From assembly GCF_016904945.1 (NCBI RefSeq), contig NZ_JADIKF010000040.1:1214943-1278942 (forward strand): a stretch of DNA of 64,000 nucleotides, given 5' to 3'. Within the stretch, counting starts at the first letter, position 1. Every line of letters begins with the position of its first letter. This document shows, piece after piece, positions 53,024 through 61,648 of the stretch. Under the pieces are notes generated by a model. That model ran no database searches, was not told the DNA's origin, and saw nothing but the letters and a program-made list of their open reading frames with translations. Source of the stretch: Dyella mobilis. Lineage in GTDB: Bacteria; Pseudomonadota; Gammaproteobacteria; Xanthomonadales; Rhodanobacteraceae. Made by a program: the position numbers and the translations under genes.

Positions 53024-54538
53024 TTACTCTACGAGTACGGGGATCTTGCCGATCTTCGCCTGCCACTCGCGCGGCCCGGTCTTGTGCACCGAGGTGCCGG
53101 CCGAATCGACGGCGACGGTGACGGGCATGTCCTGCACTTCGAATTCGTAGATGGCCTCCATGCCCAGATCGGCAAAGCCGACCACGCGCGAGGCCTTGAT
53201 GGCCTTGGACACCAGGTAAGCCGCGCCGCCCACGGCCATCAGGTACACCGACTGGTGCTTCTTGATCGCCTCGATCGCCGCCGGGCCGCGTTCGGCCTTG
53301 CCGACCATGCCCAGCAGGCCGGTCTGGGCCAGCACCTGCTCGGTGAACTTGTCCATGCGGGTGGCGGTGGTGGGGCCGGCGGGGCCGACCACTTCGTCGC
53401 GCACCGGATCGACCGGGCCGACGTAATAGATGAAGCGGCCGTGGAAATCGACCGGCAGTTTCTCGCCCTTGTTCAACATGTCGACCATGCGCTTGTGCGC
53501 GGCGTCACGGCCAGTGAGCAGCTTGCCGTTGAGCAACAGCACCTCACCCGGTTTCCAGCTGGCCACTTCTTCGCGCGTCACCGTATCCAGATTCACGCGG
53601 CGGCCCTTGGAGGAGTCGTAGGTGAGCTTGGGCCAGTCTTCCAGCGAGGGCGGATCGAGTGCGACCGGGCCGGTGCCATCCAGGGTGAAGTGCGCGTGGC
53701 GGGTGGCGGCGCAGTTGGGAATCATCGCCACCGGCAGGTTGGCGGCGTGGGTCGGGTAGTCCTTGACCTTGATGTCCAGCACGGTGGTGAGACCGCCCAG
53801 CCCCTGGGCGCCGATGCCCAGCGCATTGACCTTCTCGTACAGCTCCAGTCGCAGCTCCTCGGCGCGGTTGCTGGGGCCGCGGGCGATCAGATCCTGGATG
53901 TCGATCGGCTCCATCAGGGCCTCCTTGGCCAACAGCATGGCCTTTTCGGCCGTGCCGCCGATGCCGATGCCCAGCATGCCCGGCGGGCACCAGCCGGCGC
54001 CCATGGTCGGCACAGTCTTGAGCACCCAGTCGACGATGGAGTCGGACGGATTGAGCATCACGAACTTGGACTTGGCCTCCGAACCGCCACCCTTGGCAGC
54101 CACGATCACGTCGACGGTGTCGCCCGGCACGATCGAGATATTGATCACCGCCGGCGTGTTGTCCTTGGTATTGCTGCGCTTGCCGGCCGGATCGGCCAGC
54201 ACGCTGGCGCGCAGCTTGTTGTCCGGATCGTTATAGGCGCGGCGCACGCCTTCGTTGACCATGTCTTCCAGCGACATCGTGGCGTCCCAGCGCACATTCA
54301 TGCCCACCTTCAGGAACACGGTGACGATGCCGGTGTCCTGGCACAGCGGGCGATGGCCTTCGGCGGCCATGCGCGAATTTATCAGGATCTGCGCCATCGC
54401 GTCCTTGGCCGCGGGCGATTCTTCGCGCTCGTAGGCCTTGGCCAGGTTGGTGATGTAGTCGACCGGGTGGTAGTAGCTGATGTACTGGAGGGCGTCGGCG
54501 ACGGACTGGATCAGATCGTCTTGCTTGATGGTGGTCAT
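53024..54538 (-). CDS. fumA: Class I fumarate hydratase (Fe-S type)
   Basis: A 504-residue iron-sulfur fumarase converting fumarate to malate in the citric acid cycle. The three ligands of the [4Fe-4S] cluster are visible: C66 in PLCQDTG, C184 in WCPPGMLG and C276 in NCAATRHAHF. The N-terminal catalytic part (about 1-320) and C-terminal part (KLLTGRDAAHKRM, VVGPAGPTTATRMD) are fused in one chain, as in E. coli FumA/FumB. Cytosolic. The ATG at 54538 gives the family start (MTTIKQDDLIQSVADAL). A longer upstream frame runs through the terminator of the neighbouring gene and is rejected. Confidence 0.93.
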   Translation of the reverse strand: MTTIKQDDLIQSVADALQYISYYHPVDYITNLAKAYEREESPAAKDAMAQILINSRMAAEGHRPLCQDTGIVTVFLKVGMNVRWDATMSLEDMVNEGVRRAYNDPDNKLRASVLADPAGKRSNTKDNTPAVINISIVPGDTVDVIVAAKGGGSEAKSKFVMLNPSDSIVDWVLKTVPTMGAGWCPPGMLGIGIGGTAEKAMLLAKEALMEPIDIQDLIARGPSNRAEELRLELYEKVNALGIGAQGLGGLTTVLDIKVKDYPTHAANLPVAMIPNCAATRHAHFTLDGTGPVALDPPSLEDWPKLTYDSSKGRRVNLDTVTREEVASWKPGEVLLLNGKLLTGRDAAHKRMVDMLNKGEKLPVDFHGRFIYYVGPVDPVRDEVVGPAGPTTATRMDKFTEQVLAQTGLLGMVGKAERGPAAIEAIKKHQSVYLMAVGGAAYLVSKAIKASRVVGFADLGMEAIYEFEVQDMPVTVAVDSAGTSVHKTGPREWQAKIGKIPVLVE

Positions 54539-54627
54539 GGCGGCTGCTTCGACTGGGAGGGGAGCCCGGCCAGCCTTGCACTCGCCGGGCACAACCCCGC
54601 TATTGTGCCGCAATTGGGCCGCAGCAT

Positions 54628-54656
54628 AAAAAAAGGCCGCCCGAAGGCGGCCAAAA
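54628..54656 (-). terminator. Rho-independent terminator of the beta-barrel gene
   Basis: Read on the minus strand, the stem GGCCGCC / GGCGGCC with a TTCG loop is followed by TTTTTTT. It lies 36-64 bases after the stop of the outer-membrane gene at 54692 and before the fumarase start. Confidence 0.88.
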
Positions 54657-54691
54657 GACCAGACGGCACGCCTGGATGACAAACAACTGGA

Positions 54692-55348
54692 TTACAGACG
54701 GTATTCGCCCTGGATCGAGAGCATGCCGGCGCGGGTGCCGCGAATCGGCTGGCTACCATCGAAATAAGGATTGGAGCTGCGCACCGGGGTACTGGGCGTG
54801 TGATACGTGTCGTACGCAAGCCCGAGGCTGAAATGGCGGTTGACATTGAAGCCGGCACCCACGCCGAGATATTCACCGGTGGCGGTGCCGGTGCCGCGGA
54901 AGGATTCGCTGCCGCCCGAGGTCAAGTGATCGTAGAAACTGTACGTATTGCGACCGCGGAACCAGCCGGCGCGCGCCGACACGTACCATTGGTCGGTGAT
55001 GTTGTAGTTGAGGTTGCCACCCAGCAGGAAGCCACGGTTCTTTTGTTTGGACCGCGTTGATTCGCCGTCCGGCGACAGCGTTTTCAATTCACCCTGCCCC
55101 AGATACCCGTATCCCGCTTCCACACCGTAATCGACGACGCTTCGCCAGCGATAACCCACGCGCAGGGCACCTGCCGGATCGCGCTTGCGCAAATGCGTAA
55201 AGACACCGGGTTCGGAATAGTCGCTCCGATTGAAGTTGTAGTCGGAATACCCGGCATTGGCATTGACGAAGACGTTGCCGTCGGCGAATGCGGCGGCGGA
55301 AGCCGTGCCCAGAGTGAGTGCCACGGCGAGCGTAACGAGTTTGCGCAT
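54692..55348 (-). CDS. Outer-membrane beta-barrel protein, paralog A
   Basis: A 218-residue secreted protein. The signal peptide is MRKLVTLAVALTLGTASAAA with cleavage after AFA. The mature chain alternates hydrophobic and polar residues as an 8-strand barrel of the OmpA/OmpX/Ail-like type (AGALRVGYRWRS, GVEAGYGYLG, YVSARAGWFRG, FNVNRHFSLGLAYDTY) and ends in EYRL. It is related along its length to the protein at 58816-59436. Function is not known; candidates are adhesion, membrane stability or small-solute passage. AAGGA precedes the ATG at 55348. A terminator follows the gene. Confidence 0.8.
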   Translation of the reverse strand: MRKLVTLAVALTLGTASAAAFADGNVFVNANAGYSDYNFNRSDYSEPGVFTHLRKRDPAGALRVGYRWRSVVDYGVEAGYGYLGQGELKTLSPDGESTRSKQKNRGFLLGGNLNYNITDQWYVSARAGWFRGRNTYSFYDHLTSGGSESFRGTGTATGEYLGVGAGFNVNRHFSLGLAYDTYHTPSTPVRSSNPYFDGSQPIRGTRAGMLSIQGEYRL

Positions 55349-55840
55349 GGTGCGGATTCCTTGTTGAAGTGATCTCGTATCCATCGAACCGCGCACGCAT
55401 TGCGCTAGCTCCGGCGGAAGACGGCGCGAAATGTAGCCGACCCCGGCACCGATCCCCATAGAACTTCCCTGAGCGAAGGTAGGGTTTGGATTACTCGAAA
55501 CGTTTTGTCGTTTTTATGAGGCATTCAAAAGTGCATGACGCAACTCTAGAAATGACAGGCACATAGCGTTTTTCCGGGTCTTTGCGGAAAGAGAATCGGA
55601 ATTTTTCCTATATGAAAATTCACGCACGCCTACATGTCTCTCAGGCACTTCCACTGCCACTGAGAGCGCTATAGGCTGCATGGGCGGCGCAACGTCAGTC
55701 GTCAGGGGAGGCGAGCTTTCGTCGCGGGGAAGAACAGAACTCAAGCCATCGCTCAACGGTTCGTCCGCTGAGGCAGTAGTGCGTGTCCGATGCCCTGCCC
55801 TCGCGTGAACGGATGTGTTGTGTCCATCAGGAGGAACACC
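55349..55840. promoter_or_regulatory. Divergent promoter region of beta-barrel A and sedolisin genes
   Basis: These 492 bases hold no convincing gene. They must contain both promoters. The AT-richer part (about 55490-55620) has AAACGTTTTGTCG and AATTTTTCCTATATGAAAAT, the best promoter area, but I cannot assign boxes. The leader of the sedolisin gene ends with CAGGAGGAACACC, a strong ribosome site. Confidence 0.4.
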
Positions 55841-57772
55841 ATGTTCGCGAAGTTGCACCGCAAATCGCTTCCGCTGTCACTGGGTCTGCTGCTCGCCGGT
55901 CTGAGCACCGGCGCCATCGCCGCCAACGCCACCCCCGCTGTCGATGCCGGCGCCGTCGCAGCCAGTCAGCCTGTGCAGGTGACGCTGTTTCTGAAACTGC
56001 GCAACGAAGCCGCGCTTGAGGATTACATCAAGCAGACCGTGACGCCGGGCAGCGCGCATTACCACCAGTTTCTCACCACCAGCCAGTTCGCCCAGCAATA
56101 CGGTGCAAGCAACGACGCGATCTCGCGCGTGCAGTCCTATCTGCAGCAGCAGGGCTTGAACAGCCAGGTGCTGCCGAGCCACCTGGCGATCCGCACCAGC
56201 GGCACCACGGCGCAGCTCAACGCATTGTTCAGCACTTCGCTGCACAGCTACGTGTCGCGCGAAGACGGCCGTCGCTTCCACAAACCGGCCAGCCAGCCGC
56301 AGGTTCCCTCGACGATCGCCGACGTGGTGGACGTGGTGAGCGGCCTGAATAACGAACGCGAATATCGCTCGCATCGCACCTCGGCGCCGGCATTCACGGC
56401 GTTCAACGGCCAGCATCCGAATATCCAGCCATTGGCCGCCGGCTCGACCGGCTCCAACAGCAACCCCACTGCTTCGGGCATACCGGGCCAATACACCGTG
56501 GGCGACGTGGCCAACTTCTACGACATCAATCCGCTGTACGACCGCGGCGTGCTCGGCAAGGGTTCGACCATCGCGATCGTAACGCTGTCCAATTTCTACC
56601 CGAGCGATGCGACCACTTATTGGTCGGATATCGGCTTGCAGACCAAGTCCAACCGCATCACCCAGGTGCACGTGGATGGCGGCGGCGCGATCGACGGCGG
56701 CAGCGGTGAAACATCGATCGACGTGGAACAGTCCGGCGGCGTGGCGCCGTATGCCAACATCATCGTGTACGACGCCCCTAACGGCACCGGCAACGGTTAC
56801 GTCGACGCGTTCGCGCAGGCGGTGTCCGACAATGTCGCCGACAGCATCTCGACCAGCTGGGGCTCGCCGGAAATCTACAATTTCGCCGCGTTGAACATCA
56901 ACGGCGCCAGCGACACCGACACCACCGACGTGGGCGATCTGCGCGCGTTCCATTCGATCTTCCTGGAAGCGGCGGTACAGGGACAATCGCTGTTTGCCGC
57001 GGCCGGCGACTCGGGCGCTTATGACACGGCACGCGGCCTTCCCACCGGTTCGGCGGTCGGCGATTTCTCCGCGCCGCTGACGGTCGATTCGCCTGCCTCC
57101 GATCCGTTCATCACTGCGGCCGGTGGCACCACCACGCCCTTCAAGTATGCGTTCGGCACCGGCCCGACCGAGTCGATCACGCAGGAAAGCGTGTGGGGTT
57201 GGGATTACCTGCAGAATTACTTCAACACGTACATCGGCCCGAACGTGGTCAACCTGTTCTCCAACGGTGGCGGCGGCGGCGTAAGCGTGTACTGGCACAC
57301 GCCGTTCTATCAGCAGTTCACCAACGGCATCCGCACCAGCGAGCCGAATCAGTCGCTGGTGTACAACGATCCGGTTGCGGGGCTCACCACCGACCTGATC
57401 CTGCCCAGCCATTTCCATGGCCGCAACGTGCCGGACATCTCGTTGAATGCGGACCCGTTTACCGGTTACGTGTTCGTCTCCACCTATGACGGCGGCCTCA
57501 ACAGCGGCGAAGGCGGCACCAGCTTCGTGGCGCCGCAGCTCAATGGCATTACCGCGCTGCTGCGCCAGAGCACGGGCCATCGCATCGGCTTGTGGAACCC
57601 GCAGGTGTACGCGATCCAGAACATCTTCGGCTATGGCTGGTTCACGCCTTTCCACAGCATTCGTGCCGGCGACAACTGGTTCTACTACGGCAAGCCGCAT
57701 TACAACCAGGGCGCAGGCATCGGCTCGCTGGACGTGGCGAACCTCGATATGTTCCTGCAAAGCGGATTCTGA
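55841..57772 (+). CDS. Sedolisin-family (S53) serine-carboxyl protease
   Basis: A 643-residue secreted acid protease. The signal peptide (1-~27, cut near AIA) precedes a propeptide (~30-190, with SAHYHQFLTTSQFAQQYG, the prodomain signature) and a catalytic domain (~215-643). The S53 catalytic residues are visible: E290 and D294 in ETSID, D390 of the oxyanion site in AAGDSGAYD, and nucleophile S561 in GEGGTSFVAP. A C-terminal calcium-site region is GAGIGSLDVANLD. Such enzymes cleave proteins at low pH after autoprocessing. The start at 55841 follows CAGGAGGAACACC, a strong ribosome site. An intrinsic terminator follows the gene. Confidence 0.93.
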   Translation: MFAKLHRKSLPLSLGLLLAGLSTGAIAANATPAVDAGAVAASQPVQVTLFLKLRNEAALEDYIKQTVTPGSAHYHQFLTTSQFAQQYGASNDAISRVQSYLQQQGLNSQVLPSHLAIRTSGTTAQLNALFSTSLHSYVSREDGRRFHKPASQPQVPSTIADVVDVVSGLNNEREYRSHRTSAPAFTAFNGQHPNIQPLAAGSTGSNSNPTASGIPGQYTVGDVANFYDINPLYDRGVLGKGSTIAIVTLSNFYPSDATTYWSDIGLQTKSNRITQVHVDGGGAIDGGSGETSIDVEQSGGVAPYANIIVYDAPNGTGNGYVDAFAQAVSDNVADSISTSWGSPEIYNFAALNINGASDTDTTDVGDLRAFHSIFLEAAVQGQSLFAAAGDSGAYDTARGLPTGSAVGDFSAPLTVDSPASDPFITAAGGTTTPFKYAFGTGPTESITQESVWGWDYLQNYFNTYIGPNVVNLFSNGGGGGVSVYWHTPFYQQFTNGIRTSEPNQSLVYNDPVAGLTTDLILPSHFHGRNVPDISLNADPFTGYVFVSTYDGGLNSGEGGTSFVAPQLNGITALLRQSTGHRIGLWNPQVYAIQNIFGYGWFTPFHSIRAGDNWFYYGKPHYNQGAGIGSLDVANLDMFLQSGF

Positions 57773-57787
57773 GCAACTGAGTCCAGC

Positions 57788-57821
57788 AAACGGACCGTGC
57801 CTGCGCACGGTCCGTTTTTTT
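57788..57821 (+). terminator. Rho-independent terminator of the sedolisin gene
   Basis: Stem ACGGACCGTGC / GCACGGTCCGT with a CTGC loop, followed by TTTTTTT, 15 bases after the stop codon. Confidence 0.92.
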
Positions 57822-57871
57822 GCGGCGACATCGCGGCTACGATGAGTGGAATCTTCCACCTCGATGTCGCC

Positions 57872-58750
57872 ATGCCCATCAAACGACGCTTTTTGCAGCT
57901 CGATGTTTTTTCCCGCCAGCCGATGAAGGGCAATCCGCTGGCCGTGGTCGTGGATGCCGACGGCCTGGACGAGGCCACCATGCGCGATTTCGCGCGCTGG
58001 ACAAATCTTTCCGAAACGGCCTTTCTCCTGCCGCCCACCGAACCGGGCGCGGACTACCGCGTGCGCATTTTTACCCCGCGGCGCGAACTTCCCTTTGCCG
58101 GGCACCCGAGCGTCGGCAGCGCCTACGCGGCCTTGGAATCGGGTCTGGTCTCTGCAGACAAATCCACGCTGATCCAGCAATGCGCGGCCGGCCTGCTGCC
58201 CGTGCGCGTCGAAGGCCGCGATGCCAGCCGCACGATTCACGTGCAGGCACCGCCTGCCCGCGTGGAGCGCATTGCCCCTGCCCTGCACGAAACCATCGCG
58301 TATGCCTTGCACGAAACGCTGGACGAAGCGCAGGTACGCCTGGTGAACAACGGTCCGAGCTGGTTTATCTGCCGGCTGGGCGACGCCTCAACCGTGCGCG
58401 CGCTGCAGCCCGATCTGCCGGCGATCGCCGCCGCGTGCCTGCAACACGGCGCCATCGGGGTGGCCGTGTTCGGCCGCGCGCAAACCGGTGACGCCGCGAT
58501 GGCCGTGCGTGCGTTCTGCCCGGCCGACAACATTCCCGAAGACCCGGTGACCGGCAGCGCCAACGCCTGCATCATGGCCTTTCTCGCAGACAGTGGCGAC
58601 GAAACCTATGGTCCGCACTACCGGGCAAGCCAGGGACGCGAAGTGGGGTGCGACGGCTATGTCGACGTCACCCGCGATGGACGCGACGAAAGCATCGCCA
58701 TCGGCGGCCAATGCGTGATTTCGATTCGCGGCGAAGTCGAACTCGGTTGA
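57872..58750 (+). CDS. PhzF-family isomerase/epimerase-like protein
   Basis: A 292-residue protein with the two-lobed diaminopimelate-epimerase-like PhzF fold. Motifs are GNPLAVVVDADGL, NLSETAFLL (the family catalytic Glu), FTPRRELPFAGHPSVGSAY, and PEDPVTGSANACI. PhzF itself isomerises a phenazine precursor, but most relatives are of unknown substrate; no phenazine genes are present here, so I assign only the family. I chose the ATG at 57872, at the point where homology to family starts (FLQLDVFSRQP); ATGs at 57842 and 57797 would run into the preceding terminator. It follows the sedolisin terminator and converges with beta-barrel gene B. Confidence 0.85.
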   Translation: MPIKRRFLQLDVFSRQPMKGNPLAVVVDADGLDEATMRDFARWTNLSETAFLLPPTEPGADYRVRIFTPRRELPFAGHPSVGSAYAALESGLVSADKSTLIQQCAAGLLPVRVEGRDASRTIHVQAPPARVERIAPALHETIAYALHETLDEAQVRLVNNGPSWFICRLGDASTVRALQPDLPAIAAACLQHGAIGVAVFGRAQTGDAAMAVRAFCPADNIPEDPVTGSANACIMAFLADSGDETYGPHYRASQGREVGCDGYVDVTRDGRDESIAIGGQCVISIRGEVELG

Positions 58751-58763
58751 GGCTATTCATACG

Positions 58764-58788
58764 ACAACGGCCGCGAAAGCGGCCGTTG
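58764..58788. terminator. Hairpin between convergent phzF-like and beta-barrel B genes
   Basis: CAACGGCCGC-GAAA-GCGGCCGTTG is a perfect 10-base stem with a GAAA tetraloop, 14 bases after the PhzF stop and 28 bases before the end of the convergent gene. No long T-run follows on either strand, so it may be a weak bidirectional terminator. Confidence 0.55.
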
Positions 58789-58815
58789 CGTTGTTGCCTG
58801 AGCTGACGCCCGGAA

Positions 58816-59436
58816 TCAGAAACGGTATTCGAACGTACCACCGTACATGCTGGTGTTGAAATGGCCGTCGTAGATTCCGTTGGCGCGGGTCTGGTAGAAG
58901 TCGTAATTCAGACTCACGCCGATGTGCTGGTTGAAGTCGTAGCCCACGCCGAGGCCTGCGTACACGCCATCGCCCGAAGCACTGCTGGAGACCGATGCAT
59001 AACCGAGCTGGTCGCTCACCCTGGCGTGGGTCTGCGAGTGGAACCAGCCGCCGCGAGCGGAGAAGAACCAGCCGTAGTCGCCGTAGTGCAGCTTGAAATT
59101 GCCGCCAAGCAATTCGCCGCGCGTGGTGACGTTGAGCCGGAGCGGATCATACGGGCCGCCCGCATCGGATACGGCACCATAGTTGTACCCGGTGACCTTG
59201 CCCAGGTCGGCGTAACCGGTTTCCACGCCCCAGGAAATCGTACCGACATTCCACTGGTAACCCAGGCGCAACGCACCAGCGGCGCTGGTTTCGCTACGGC
59301 CCTGCAGGTTGGAGATGTTGACATCCGAGCCCGCCGCTTCGCCGTTGACGAAGAACTGGCCATCCGCTGCCATCGCCGCGCTGGACGTAGCAGCCACCGT
59401 CGCCCCGATGGCGACCATTGAAATCCATTTTTTCAT
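58816..59436 (-). CDS. Outer-membrane beta-barrel protein, paralog B
   Basis: A 206-residue secreted barrel protein. The signal peptide is MKKWISMVAIGATVAATSSA with cleavage after AMA. The barrel segments (AGALRLGYQWNVG, GVETGYADLGKV, FFSARGGWFHSQ, GVGYDFNQHIGVSLNYDFY) match paralog A in order, and the chain ends in FEYRF with the terminal Phe of outer-membrane proteins. AGGGG precedes the ATG at 59436. The two paralogs flank the sedolisin and PhzF-like genes and share strand. Function unknown. Confidence 0.8.
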   Translation of the reverse strand: MKKWISMVAIGATVAATSSAAMAADGQFFVNGEAAGSDVNISNLQGRSETSAAGALRLGYQWNVGTISWGVETGYADLGKVTGYNYGAVSDAGGPYDPLRLNVTTRGELLGGNFKLHYGDYGWFFSARGGWFHSQTHARVSDQLGYASVSSSASGDGVYAGLGVGYDFNQHIGVSLNYDFYQTRANGIYDGHFNTSMYGGTFEYRF

Positions 59437-59683
59437 TGAAGCCCCTGATAAGAGTGGGTTGTTGTCGACGAACAAACGCAACGATCCGGCCACTACGAGC
59501 TGGCGTCATTTCCCCAACGCAAACTCTTGCGCCCGTTAAGAAAAAGTCACGGGCTCGCCATTGTTAGGAAGACCGTGCCGCTGCGCAAGCAAACCTTTGT
59601 CACGTGTGCCGGGCGCAGCAGGGCGCTTGCCGGATCGCCGCCCGATTGCCATGCTGCGGCTTTCGTCTCCCAGGGTTGCTCTC

Positions 59684-61003
59684 ATGACGTCTCCGGTTAC
59701 CGGCTATCAGCGCAGCCTTCGCCTGCGGGATGCGGCGTTGGTGGTGATTGGCGGCATCATCGGCGGCGGCATTTTTCTCAATCCCAGCACGGCCGCGCAG
59801 CAAACCGAATCGGGGCTCGCGCTACTGCTGATGTGGGTGGGCGCCGGCGTGCTCACTCTGATCGGGGCGCTGTGCTACGCCGAACTGGGCGCGCGCCGCC
59901 CGCATGCCGGCGGCAGCTATGTGTATCTGCGCGAGGCTTTCGGCCCGCTGGCCGGCTTCCTGTTCGGCTGGACGATGCTGCTGGTGATCTATTCCGGATC
60001 GAGCGCCGCCGTCGCCACCATCTTCGCCAGCTATACCGCCTCCGTGTTCGGCTTGCCGGCCAGCATGGCGACGCCGCTGGCAGCGGGCGCATTGGTCCTG
60101 GTCGCGCTGATCAACCTGTTTGGGCTGAAATTCGGCGTACAGATGCAGAATCTGTTCACCTTGCTGAAACTGCTGGCCGTGGCGATCCTGGTGGTGTGCG
60201 GGCTGTTCCTGGCGGGCGCCGGCAGCACGCCGATCCTGGCCGCGGACCCCGCTCGCGCCGGCGTGGGCTTCATGGACGCCTCGCTGCCGGTGCTGTTCGC
60301 CTATTCCGGTTTCACCTATCTCAACAACCTGGCCGGCGAGGTGCGCGAGCCGCAACGCACCCTGCCCCGCGCACTGACGCTGGGCATGCTGGGGGTGATC
60401 GCCGCGTATGCGCTGGTCAACGTCGCCTATCTGGCGGTGCTGGGCCACGACGGACTCGCACAGAGCAGCACGCCGGCCGCGGCGGTGATGGGCAAGGTCT
60501 TCGGCCCGTTCGGCGCCAAGCTGATCGCCGTCGGCATTGCCATCTCCACGTTCGGCTTCTGCAACATCACTCTGGTCGCCGGCGCACGCGTGCTGCAGGT
60601 GATGGGCGAGGACGGCCTGTTCTTCACCAACGTAGGGCGCCTGCACCCGCGCCATCACACGCCCAATATCGCGCTGCTGCTGCTGGTCGGCTGGTCGATC
60701 GTGCTGGTGCTGTCCGGCAGCTACGGCCAATTGCTGCGCTATGCCACCTTCGGCGACTGGCTGGCCTGCGCGGTGGGCGTAAGCACGCTGATCTGGTATC
60801 GCCACCGTCAGCGCGAAGCGGTGTCGTTCCGCGTGCCCGGCTATCCGCTGTTGCCGCTGATTTTCATGGCGACCGTCGGCTGGGTGATGGTGGAGAGCCT
60901 GATGACCAGCGTCAGCGATACCGGCATCGGCCTGGCCATCATGGCGGCCGGCATCCCGGTTTACTGGGTGTGGCGCCACCTGTTCAGGCCCGCGCATCCC
61001 TAA
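59684..61003 (+). CDS. APC-family amino-acid permease
   Basis: A 439-residue inner-membrane transporter with about 12 helices. Helix 1 has the unwound substrate segment GGIIGGGIFLNP (family GxGxxxG-I-F). Helix 6 has LPVLFAYSGFTYLNNLAGEVREPQRTLPRAL, the conserved APC sequence binding the amino-acid amine. It would import amino acids or polyamines by proton coupling; the exact substrate cannot be told. AGGG lies upstream of the ATG at 59684. Earlier in-frame ATGs would add a proline/arginine-rich non-membrane extension. The molybdenum-hydroxylase-like pair follows 111 bases downstream on the same strand. Confidence 0.9.
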   Translation: MTSPVTGYQRSLRLRDAALVVIGGIIGGGIFLNPSTAAQQTESGLALLLMWVGAGVLTLIGALCYAELGARRPHAGGSYVYLREAFGPLAGFLFGWTMLLVIYSGSSAAVATIFASYTASVFGLPASMATPLAAGALVLVALINLFGLKFGVQMQNLFTLLKLLAVAILVVCGLFLAGAGSTPILAADPARAGVGFMDASLPVLFAYSGFTYLNNLAGEVREPQRTLPRALTLGMLGVIAAYALVNVAYLAVLGHDGLAQSSTPAAAVMGKVFGPFGAKLIAVGIAISTFGFCNITLVAGARVLQVMGEDGLFFTNVGRLHPRHHTPNIALLLLVGWSIVLVLSGSYGQLLRYATFGDWLACAVGVSTLIWYRHRQREAVSFRVPGYPLLPLIFMATVGWVMVESLMTSVSDTGIGLAIMAAGIPVYWVWRHLFRPAHP

Positions 61004-61114
61004 TTTCTTGCGGCAATGCCACAATGTGACGATCGGGATGCGCCGATCCACGGCTGAGCACAACGCCTACACGGCGGACAGCAGAACATCCCCAGGCACT
61101 AGGAGAAGTCATCG

Positions 61115-61648
61115 ATGGCGCAAGACCACGCCGTGCCGGCGCAGACGGGGGAAATCACCCCGGTCGCAATCCGCCCCGGTATCGACCTCGAGATCAACGG
61201 CGAACGCTACCGCCATACCGGCGATCCGCAAATGCCGCTGCTGTGGTATCTGCGCGAAGTGTTGCGCCTGGACGGCACCAAATACGCCGGTGAGCATGGC
61301 GAGGGCGGATCCGATCTGGTGCTGGTCAACGGCAAGGCCGTTTCGTCCATCGGCGTACCGATGAGCAAGCTGTCGGGCAAGCAGGTGGTTACGGTCGAAG
61401 GGCTGGCCGACAGCAAGGGCAAGCTGCATCCGTTGCAGCAGGCGTTTATCGACGAAGACGCGATCGGCTGCGGCTACTGCACGCCTGGATGGCTGATCGC
61501 CTCGATGGATTTGCTCAACCGCCACAAAGATCCCAACGACGGCGACATCGACACCCTGCCCAATCTGTGCCGCTGCGGCTGCCAGACGCGCGTGCGCAGC
61601 GCCATCAAGCGTGCTGCCGGGGTGATGAAGCAAGGAGCCAAGGCATGA
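61115..61648 (+). CDS. Iron-sulfur subunit of an isoquinoline-1-oxidoreductase-like enzyme, one cluster lost
   Basis: A 177-residue small subunit of the xanthine-oxidase superfamily (IorA-like). The C-terminal helical domain keeps its [2Fe-2S] ligands: C119 and C122 in GCGYCTPG, then C152 and C154 in LCRCGCQTR. The N-terminal plant-ferredoxin domain does not. Relatives have C-x4-C-x2-C in a KYGCGxGxCGACTV-type loop and a fourth Cys in VRSCVTP; here the loop reads KYAGEHGEGGSDLVLV (57-72) and the later site VSSIGVPM. All four ligands are gone while the fold-defining residues around them remain. The electron path to the outside should therefore be altered. The ATG at 61115 follows AGGAG. The stop overlaps the large-subunit start (ATGA). 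Confidence 0.88.
   Translation: MAQDHAVPAQTGEITPVAIRPGIDLEINGERYRHTGDPQMPLLWYLREVLRLDGTKYAGEHGEGGSDLVLVNGKAVSSIGVPMSKLSGKQVVTVEGLADSKGKLHPLQQAFIDEDAIGCGYCTPGWLIASMDLLNRHKDPNDGDIDTLPNLCRCGCQTRVRSAIKRAAGVMKQGAKA

Noticed and set aside
53024..54682. Longer fumarase with 48 extra N-terminal residues
   Set aside because: The extension reads through the neighbouring gene's terminator and lacks fumarase similarity.
55877..58312. Minus-strand open frame across sedolisin and PhzF-like genes
   Set aside because: Spans two unrelated real genes and an intrinsic terminator; no domain recognised.
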